Assembly: GCF_026391055.1 (NCBI RefSeq)
Contig: NZ_JAPLET010000020.1
Coordinates: 248,001-312,000, forward strand
DNA length: 64,000 bases
Source: Spirosoma sp.
Lineage (GTDB): Bacteria > Bacteroidota > Bacteroidia > Cytophagales > Spirosomataceae
Reading direction: 5' to 3'
The position numbers were made by a program, and so were the translations under genes. The notes under the pieces were generated by a model. It did no database searches. It worked only from the letters and a program-made list of their open reading frames with translations, and had not been told where the DNA came from. Position 1 is the first letter of the stretch. Every line of letters starts with the position of its first letter. Shown piece by piece: positions 58,296-64,000 of the stretch.

Positions 58296-58593
58296 GACTT
58301 ACCAACTTCTGGTATTCCCGTTCGATCATGTCCCGTTCGTTATTACGGAAAATGGTGAAATAGTGCGTCGCCAATCCAATACCCCAACCCAGCATTGAAA
58401 AAATTGGCCAAGGAAAAAGAGTGCCTGAATGTGTCGATGTTGTATTGATAACAAACGAGCTGAACGCCCATATAAGCCATAAACCTGTGTTGATGACCAG
58501 ATAAGCCCGCAGGTGCATCCGAAAACCGACGCGGGCTTTCGCTTGTTTCCATAAATAAGGATCTCGTTGGGGTGTATTTTGTGCCGTTTCCAT
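58291..58593 (-). CDS. 2TM domain protein
   Basis: A 100-residue membrane protein. A cytosolic N-terminus (DPYLWKQAKARVGFRMHLRAY) leads to two helices (LVINTGLWLIWAFSSFVI and WPIFSMLGWGIGLATHYFTIF) and a charged C-terminal helix (NNERDMIEREYQKLVSQ). This is the PF13239 2TM pattern, in which the domain often occurs alone or with LytTR or histidine kinase partners. Function is unknown. It converges on thyA and is divergent from the PolX-like gene. Confidence 0.88.
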   Translation of the reverse strand: METAQNTPQRDPYLWKQAKARVGFRMHLRAYLVINTGLWLIWAFSSFVINTTSTHSGTLFPWPIFSMLGWGIGLATHYFTIFRNNERDMIEREYQKLVSQ

Positions 58594-58714
58594 GAGCTTG
58601 ATGCGTTTTAATTAAATCATGTGTTTCGATGGCATAAAGATGGTGTGCTCTGACAGCAGACTTCCCTGAATTCTGACCAATTGCCTAACTTGCGGAGTGA
58701 ATCCCCCTATTAGC

Positions 58715-60448
58715 ATGACCAATTCTGAAATAGTTGACCTGCTCGAACTGACCGGCCGGTTAATGGAACTCCACGACCGCGATGCGTTCAAGACGCGCTC
58801 ATACCAGACAGCCGCGTTTAATTTAGATAAATCCACAGCCGACCTTAGTAATCTGCCCGTCGAAGAACTGGTGAAGCTACAGGGCGTTGGAAAATCCGTT
58901 GCGCAGAAAATTCGTGAGATCGCCGAAACGGGCCGACTGACGGAACTTGATGAGTTACTGGCCCAAACGCCCCAGGGGGTTCTGGATATGTTTCGTATCA
59001 AGGGGTTGGGCGTTAAAAAGGTGCGGACGCTCTGGCATGAGTTGGGAATAACAAACCTCCGCGATCTCCAGCTGGCGGGTGAAAACGGTCAGATTGCGAA
59101 GATCAAAGGATTCGGTGCCAGTACGCAGGAGAAAATCCTGGCCGCTCTGGAATTTCTTCAGGAACAGCAAGGTAAAGTCCGCATGGATAAAGCCGCCATG
59201 ATTGCCAATCTGCTCGTGGAGCGGCTGACGCCCCATTATGAGCGCGTTGAAATTAGTGGTCAGGTGCGCCGGAAAGCGCAGGAAGTGGATGTTATTCAAC
59301 TCCTAATCCAGACCAGCGACCCTGTCTCAGCCATGCTGACGCTGAATGGGTTGGATAATCTGGAACAGAATGTCCCCGACTCGTCGCCCTTTGTCTGGCG
59401 TGGACATCTGGCCGGTTTCGATGTGCTGGTCGAATTGCTGTTTTACCCTGCTGAACAACTCAGCCGACAGTTGTTCATTCAAACGGCCACCGATGCGCAT
59501 TTGAAACAGGCCGGTACGGGGGGCGTTCCTTTGTTGCAGGTAGCCTACTCAAGTGTCCTGTCCGAATCTGCCGATGCGGCCAACGTAACGGAAGTAGAAA
59601 CGGCCATTTACCAAAAAGCTGGTTTGCCGTATATCGTGCCTGAAATGCGCGAAGATGACTTTGCCTTTCGCTGGGCCAGTCGCTACAGAAATGAGGAGCT
59701 TGTTACCTGGGATGATCTGAAAGGAACGCTGCACAACCACAGTACTTGGTCGGATGGGAAGCAGTCGGTGGCGGATATGGCTGCCTATTGCCAGAAGTTG
59801 GGTTTAACGTATTTTGGCATTGCCGACCACTCCAAAACAGCTTCGTATGCCAACGGGCTGGATGCTGAGCGTGTTCGTCAGCAACAACTAGAGGTTGACG
59901 AGTTGAATAAAGGCTTTGGGGCTGATTTTCGCATCTTCAAAGGCATTGAATCGGATATTCTGGGCGATGGTTCGTTAGATTATGATAACGAGACACTGGC
60001 TACCTTCGATTACGTAGTCGCATCAGTTCACCAAACGTTGACCATGTCGGAAGAAAAGGCCACTAGCCGGCTGCTGCGGGCCATTGAGAATCCATATACC
60101 ACTATTTTAGGGCATCCAACCGGCCGCTTACTCCTCGCCAGAGAAGGCTACCCCATCGACCACCGGGCCATCATCGACGCCTGTGCAGAACATAACGTCA
60201 TTATAGAAATCAACGCCAGCCCCTACCGGCTCGACATCGACTGGCACTGGATCGAGTACGCCATGCAGCAAGGCGTCAAATTGAGTATAAACCCCGACGC
60301 CCACGATTTTGCCGGTTTATTGGACATGCATTATGGAGTAGCCGTCGGCCGAAAAGGAGGCTTAACCAAAGCCATGACCTTTAATGCACTGACCTTGGCT
60401 GAAATGACGGAGTATTTAAAAAAAACACGGGCCGAGATACGTAAGTGA
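58715..60448 (+). CDS. polX: PolX-type protein: HhH plus degenerate polymerase palm plus PHP phosphoesterase
   Basis: A 577-residue protein from ATG 58715 (MTNSEIVDLLELTGRLMELHD). The N-terminal 8-kDa-like domain and helix-hairpin-helix units (LQGVGKSVAQKI, FRIKGLGVKKVRTLW, IKGFGASTQEKIL) bind DNA. The palm motif of family X, usually GSxRRGxxTxGDxD, reads SGQVRRKAQEVDV (181-193). One of the two catalytic Asp is thus Glu or missing. The C-terminal PHP domain is intact: LHNHSTWSDG (His340, His342), GIADHSKTA, IESDI, SVHQT, GHPTGR and NPDAHDF. It may act mainly as a metal-dependent 3'-5' exonuclease or AP-site nuclease in base-excision repair. Confidence 0.88.
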   Translation: MTNSEIVDLLELTGRLMELHDRDAFKTRSYQTAAFNLDKSTADLSNLPVEELVKLQGVGKSVAQKIREIAETGRLTELDELLAQTPQGVLDMFRIKGLGVKKVRTLWHELGITNLRDLQLAGENGQIAKIKGFGASTQEKILAALEFLQEQQGKVRMDKAAMIANLLVERLTPHYERVEISGQVRRKAQEVDVIQLLIQTSDPVSAMLTLNGLDNLEQNVPDSSPFVWRGHLAGFDVLVELLFYPAEQLSRQLFIQTATDAHLKQAGTGGVPLLQVAYSSVLSESADAANVTEVETAIYQKAGLPYIVPEMREDDFAFRWASRYRNEELVTWDDLKGTLHNHSTWSDGKQSVADMAAYCQKLGLTYFGIADHSKTASYANGLDAERVRQQQLEVDELNKGFGADFRIFKGIESDILGDGSLDYDNETLATFDYVVASVHQTLTMSEEKATSRLLRAIENPYTTILGHPTGRLLLAREGYPIDHRAIIDACAEHNVIIEINASPYRLDIDWHWIEYAMQQGVKLSINPDAHDFAGLLDMHYGVAVGRKGGLTKAMTFNALTLAEMTEYLKKTRAEIRK

Positions 60449-60586
60449 AGAAGAATTAGGCTGAAGAAGGATTAATTATTAGTTAATGAAGATAGGGAAT
60501 AGGGTAAATATATTGACTTATTACTTTATCATGTTAGTTATCAGTTAACTGGCCAGCCTAATTCAGCCTTTCCTAAACCCGGCTCT

Positions 60587-62998
60587 ATGTATTTATTACG
60601 TTTACTGTTGCTGTCTTTATGGCTTTTCAATGGGGCGTTCGCTCAGCAAAAAAATGATTCGGGTAGCAACACGGCTACATTTTCTGCAACGGGTTATGTG
60701 CGGGACGCAAAGACGGGTAAGCCGATTCAGGGCGTCAATATCGTAGTGCTGAACGTATCGAAAGGGTACGTTACGGCTAAAGATGGTTTTTATACGGTAC
60801 AACTTCCGCCAGGAAATTATATTCTCCGCTTCTCACACGTAGGCTACCGCCCTAAGCAGGACACCATCTCCCTGCAAAAAACGTTGTTTCGTGAAGTCGC
60901 TATGGACGATGATGCCAAAGACCTTGACGAAGTTGTGGTTACCAGCGAAACCCCCGACCGGAATGTTCGGAAAGTCGAAATTGGGGTTTCTCAACTGACC
61001 ATTCGCAGTATTCGGCGGATTCCGCCACTGATGGGTGAAGTCGATGTTGTGCGTTCGCTGCTGCTGTTGCCCGGTGTTACAACGGTAGGCGAAGGCGCAC
61101 CGGGTTTCAATGTCCGGGGGGGAGGTGCGGACCAGAACCTGATTTTGTTCGACGAAGCCCCGGTATTTAATTCGAGCCACTTGATGGGCTTTTTCTCGGT
61201 ATTCAATCCCGACGTAGTTCGCGATGTCACACTGAATCGGGGTGGGGTAGCGGCTGCCTTTGGCGGACGAGCCTCCTCGGTACTGGATGTGAAAATAAAG
61301 GAACCCGACGCCACGAAATGGGGTATCAATGGCGGAATTGGGCTTATTTCGAGCCGACTGGGTGTTGAGGGGCCGATCATCAAAAACAAACTGTCTTTTC
61401 TAGCCGCTGTACGAGCTTCATTCAACGACTTTCTCTTTAAGCTGGCCCCGCCAAACCTGAGAGGGACACAGGCCAATTTTTATGATCTGACATCGAAACT
61501 CAAATACCAGCCTAACGAGAAAAACACGATAACCCTTACCGGATACGTCAGTACCGACGTCTTCAAACTAGCCTCCGACTCACTGTCCGGTCAGGAAATC
61601 AACGCATCATCGACTCGCTTCAATTACCAGACCATGAACGCGGTATTGCGCTGGAATTACTTCATGAGTAAGCAGCTCAATCTGGCTACATCCTTAATTC
61701 TGAGCCGGTACCAGGCCGATTTATCGTCGCCCGATTCGGCCAACGCTTTTCAGTTGAAATCCGGGGTGTGGCACCGGCAGGTTAAGTCAGATCTGACGTT
61801 TACACCTAACCAGGTTCACCAGTGGCAGGTGGGCGTGAGCGCTATCGATTACCTGGTGCAGCCGAATACGCGCATACCAGGCCCGTACTCAAACGTTCTT
61901 CCCGTCGACTTGGCCCGTGAATGGGCCTATGAACTGGCTGCTTATATCCAGGACGAATGGAAACTGAATACGAATATTGCCATTATCGCAGGTCTGCGCT
62001 ATTCTGCTTTGCTTAACCGAGGACCGGCTGTTGTACGAACTTACCTGGAAAATGGGCCGAAGGAAGACGAAGCGGTAACGTCAACAAAAAGCTATGACGC
62101 CGGTAACGTGTACCATACGGCGGGTGGGTTGGAACCCCGGCTGGCGATTCGCTGGACGGTGGGCGACGGCCGGGCCATAAAAGCGGGCTATAGCCGCCTG
62201 CGCCAGTACATTCAGCAGGTGACAAATACCACAGCGGCCCTGCCAACCTCGCGCTGGCACCTGAGCGACATGTTCACGAAACCCGTTATTGCCGATCAAT
62301 GGTCGCTGGGGTACTTTACCAACACCACCGACAATGCCATTGAAGCATCTGGCGAGGTGTATTATAAAACCCTGACCAACGCCATTGATTACCGCGACGG
62401 TGCCGAACTGCAACTGGCGCAGGCCGTTGAAACACAAATTGTGCAGGGGAGTGGGCAAGCTTATGGCCTGGAAGGATTGCTCCGGAAAAACAAAGGCCGC
62501 TGGACAGGCTTTATGAGCTACACCTACGCCCGCACCTTCCTGACCATGAACAGCCCGTATGTGAGCGAACGCGTAAATAATGGGAATCCCTACGCAGCTA
62601 ATTACGATAAGCCGCATACACTGAACATTCTGGCGACACACCGCCCAACGAGCTGGTTCAGCCTGTCGCTGAATTTTACCTATAGTACAGGCCGACCAAC
62701 GACTCAGCCATCCGCTATTGCCCGTGTAGCCAGTATACTTGTCCCTATCTACCTCGACAGAAACCAGCAACGCGTACCGGACTATCACCGGCTTGATTTC
62801 TCCATGACATTTGAGCAAAATCCCCTCAAGAAAAAGAAGAATCAGAGTAGTTGGGTCTTCTCCGTCTATAATGTGTACGCCCGTAAAAATGCGTATTCGA
62901 TCTTTTATAAGCTGAGTCCGGCTTCGGCTACAGATGCCTACAAGCTGTCAATTTTTGGAACCGCTTTCCCATCGCTGACCTATAATTTCAAGTTTTGA
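60587..62998 (+). CDS. TonB-dependent receptor with carboxypeptidase-like domain
   Basis: An 803-residue outer-membrane receptor. Signal peptide ends at GAFAQ (about residue 19). A carboxypeptidase-regulatory-like domain (ATGYVRDAKTGKPIQGVNIVV, about 32-115) precedes the plug (VRSLLLLPGVTTVGEGAPGF, VRGGGADQNLILFDEAPVFN, GGRASSVLDVKIKEP), and the rest forms a 22-strand-type barrel ending in LTYNFKF with terminal Phe. It imports an unknown ligand with TonB energy. A DUF4249 lipoprotein gene follows 100 bp downstream, the usual partner for this receptor subgroup in place of SusD. Confidence 0.92.
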   Translation: MYLLRLLLLSLWLFNGAFAQQKNDSGSNTATFSATGYVRDAKTGKPIQGVNIVVLNVSKGYVTAKDGFYTVQLPPGNYILRFSHVGYRPKQDTISLQKTLFREVAMDDDAKDLDEVVVTSETPDRNVRKVEIGVSQLTIRSIRRIPPLMGEVDVVRSLLLLPGVTTVGEGAPGFNVRGGGADQNLILFDEAPVFNSSHLMGFFSVFNPDVVRDVTLNRGGVAAAFGGRASSVLDVKIKEPDATKWGINGGIGLISSRLGVEGPIIKNKLSFLAAVRASFNDFLFKLAPPNLRGTQANFYDLTSKLKYQPNEKNTITLTGYVSTDVFKLASDSLSGQEINASSTRFNYQTMNAVLRWNYFMSKQLNLATSLILSRYQADLSSPDSANAFQLKSGVWHRQVKSDLTFTPNQVHQWQVGVSAIDYLVQPNTRIPGPYSNVLPVDLAREWAYELAAYIQDEWKLNTNIAIIAGLRYSALLNRGPAVVRTYLENGPKEDEAVTSTKSYDAGNVYHTAGGLEPRLAIRWTVGDGRAIKAGYSRLRQYIQQVTNTTAALPTSRWHLSDMFTKPVIADQWSLGYFTNTTDNAIEASGEVYYKTLTNAIDYRDGAELQLAQAVETQIVQGSGQAYGLEGLLRKNKGRWTGFMSYTYARTFLTMNSPYVSERVNNGNPYAANYDKPHTLNILATHRPTSWFSLSLNFTYSTGRPTTQPSAIARVASILVPIYLDRNQQRVPDYHRLDFSMTFEQNPLKKKKNQSSWVFSVYNVYARKNAYSIFYKLSPASATDAYKLSIFGTAFPSLTYNFKF

Positions 62999-63098
62999 GA
63001 AAGGCGCTTGTAAGTAGCCATACCCTTCCGGTTGAAGGCTGTGGTCTGCCAAGATTTAATGCCGATAGTTGACTTAACATATTAAAAATGAGGGTATT

Positions 63099-64000
63099 AT
63101 GCTGAAAATAGGGCATTACGCCGGGATGTTGATAATACTGCTCACGGTTTCATGCGTAACGGAATTTCAGCCGGAAGCGGTCAGTATTCCGCCATCCCTG
63201 GTTGTTGAAGGGCAGGTAACCGACCAGCCGGGGCCGTATACCATTAAGCTTACCCGCACGGCCAATTATTCCTTCAAAAGCCTGAATCTGCTCGAAACGG
63301 GTGCTACGGTCCTTATTTTGGATGATCTAGGTAATCAGGAAACCCTGAAAGAGCAGGCACCGGGCGGGGTGTACCTGACCAACGCTAACGGCCTTCGGGG
63401 CGTAGTTGGACACAAGTACCAGCTTACCATTAAGACTCAATCAGGAAAAAAGTATGAATCGGATAGAGAAGTACTGCCGGCCGCTCCGCCAATTCTCAAC
63501 CTTTATTATCAATACACCAAAGAGCCGGATGGACTCAACCTGGCAAAAAAGCAGGGTTGGAACGTCTACCTGGATACTAAAGACCCCGATACACTGGGCA
63601 ATTATTACAAATGGAACTGGACGAACTACGAGTTCATTACGGTCTGCTCGAAACGGGAATCAGCCAGTGGAGTAATCACCGGACTGGGTTGCTGTTCGAA
63701 TTGCTGGGATATTACCCGTTGCTATACCTGCGTCAATATAAATTCGGATGCCAATATCAACGGAAAAGCGATTAGTCGCCAGTTTATTAGCCGGGTGCCC
63801 TACAAATCGACAAGTCCCTATTACCTTGAAATTCAGCAGCAGGCGATTAGTGCAGGAGCCTACACGTTCTGGAAAAGCGTCCGGCAGTTGACCGAAAATA
63901 CAGGTGGCTTGTTCGATGCCGCTCCCTCAATTGTTCGGGGTAATATTCATTGTACCAGCGATCCGGCCGAAATGGTTTACGGCTATTTCGGGGCCACTGG
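63099..64000 (+). CDS. DUF4249 lipoprotein (cut by window edge)
   Basis: The frame opens at ATG 63099 and remains open for 300 codons to the window end, so the gene is partial on the right. A lipobox (LLTVSC, Cys19) marks a lipoprotein. LVVEGQVTDQPGPYTIKLTR, GVYLTNANGLRGVVGHKYQL, PPILNLYYQYT and the Cys cluster in LGCCSNCWDITRCYTC are typical of DUF4249. The partner is the TonB-dependent receptor 100 bp upstream, and the protein probably sits on top of it at the cell surface. The ligand is unknown. An ATG at 63088 opens only five codons and is ignored. Confidence 0.9.
   Translation, partial: MLKIGHYAGMLIILLTVSCVTEFQPEAVSIPPSLVVEGQVTDQPGPYTIKLTRTANYSFKSLNLLETGATVLILDDLGNQETLKEQAPGGVYLTNANGLRGVVGHKYQLTIKTQSGKKYESDREVLPAAPPILNLYYQYTKEPDGLNLAKKQGWNVYLDTKDPDTLGNYYKWNWTNYEFITVCSKRESASGVITGLGCCSNCWDITRCYTCVNINSDANINGKAISRQFISRVPYKSTSPYYLEIQQQAISAGAYTFWKSVRQLTENTGGLFDAAPSIVRGNIHCTSDPAEMVYGYFGAT

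Noticed and set aside
60453..60564. 11-bp inverted repeat (GAATTAGGCTG) upstream of the TonB receptor gene
   Set aside because: Arms are 90 bp apart and short; could be chance or a worn repeat, not enough to support a feature.
63406..63675. 89-codon plus-strand frame near the right edge
   Set aside because: It lies inside the DUF4249 gene in another frame.
1..64000. tRNA, rRNA, CRISPR arrays, insertion sequences or prophage genes
   Set aside because: No cloverleaf-like or rRNA-like segments, no regularly spaced direct repeats, and no transposase, integrase or phage structural genes were seen by eye; a covariance-model scan would be needed to exclude small RNAs.

Overview
The window reads as an ordinary stretch of chromosome from a member of the Bacteroidota, most likely a Spirosoma-like Cytophagales. 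I infer this from the gene families: TonB-dependent receptors with carboxypeptidase-like plug domains, DUF4249 lipoprotein, SprB-type repeats, type IX secretion C-termini, DUF5686, DUF2911, a SusA-like GH13, a LytS/LytTR pair and an Anbu peptidase. It is also supported by repeated Bacteroidota-type promoter -7 elements (TAnnTTTG) just upstream of genes. Base composition looks close to 50% G+C. I saw no rRNA, tRNA, CRISPR array, insertion sequence or prophage. About 50 protein genes are supported, packed on both strands. Roughly fifteen intergenic dyads look like terminators or REP-like elements.

Layout. 0-10 kb: a small membrane ORF, a lipoprotein propeller and a DUF1460 amidase, then a carbohydrate block. 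That block has divergent GH13 alpha-amylase and SusA-like GH13 genes, an orphan PAS histidine kinase, a GH30 glycosidase and beta-phosphoglucomutase. 10-22 kb: a SulP transporter overlapping a beta-carbonic anhydrase, DUF5686 outer-membrane protein, DUF3024, a DUF4405/SnoaL-like fusion, a TonB receptor, and a GT39-GT2 glycosyltransferase pair. 22-32 kb: RluA-type pseudouridine synthase, LytTR/LytS two-component system, SdiA-regulated-like lipoprotein, LolE/FtsX-type permease, a secreted SGNH esterase with a sorting domain, and guaA. 32-35 kb: DUF2911, YtxH and two DUF2382 stress-type proteins. 34.6-38 kb: glmM, then a transglutaminase/Anbu pair. 38-44 kb: an acidic cytosolic protein, a six-repeat SprB-like secreted protein, an S9 peptidase, and a decayed MNT/HEPN toxin-antitoxin module.

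44-49.5 kb: YciI-like protein, a tiny lipoprotein, HAD phosphatase, PhzF, a 51-residue Cys/Lys-rich protein with a textbook promoter, GNAT, HemW and MtgA. 49.3-55.9 kb: a minus-strand catabolic cluster of GH88-like hydrolase, old-yellow-enzyme-type oxidoreductase, SDR, Gfo/Idh/MocA oxidoreductase and MFS permease. 56-64 kb: a membrane protein divergent from OsmC, a small exported Cys-rich protein, thyA, a 2TM protein, a PolX-type protein with a degenerate polymerase site but intact PHP site, and a TonB receptor with a DUF4249 lipoprotein cut by the window edge.

How genes work together: the GH13 enzymes and pgmB fit starch/maltose use; SulP and carbonic anhydrase fit bicarbonate handling; the 50-56 kb cluster fits uptake and breakdown of a modified or uronic sugar; receptor plus DUF4249 is an outer-membrane import pair. 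The items most worth a second look are the Anbu/transglutaminase pair without its usual ATP-grasp partners, the PolX-like protein with an altered catalytic Asp pair, the two small Cys-rich proteins, the collapsed MNT/HEPN locus, and the large intergenic palindromes, two of which look related in sequence.
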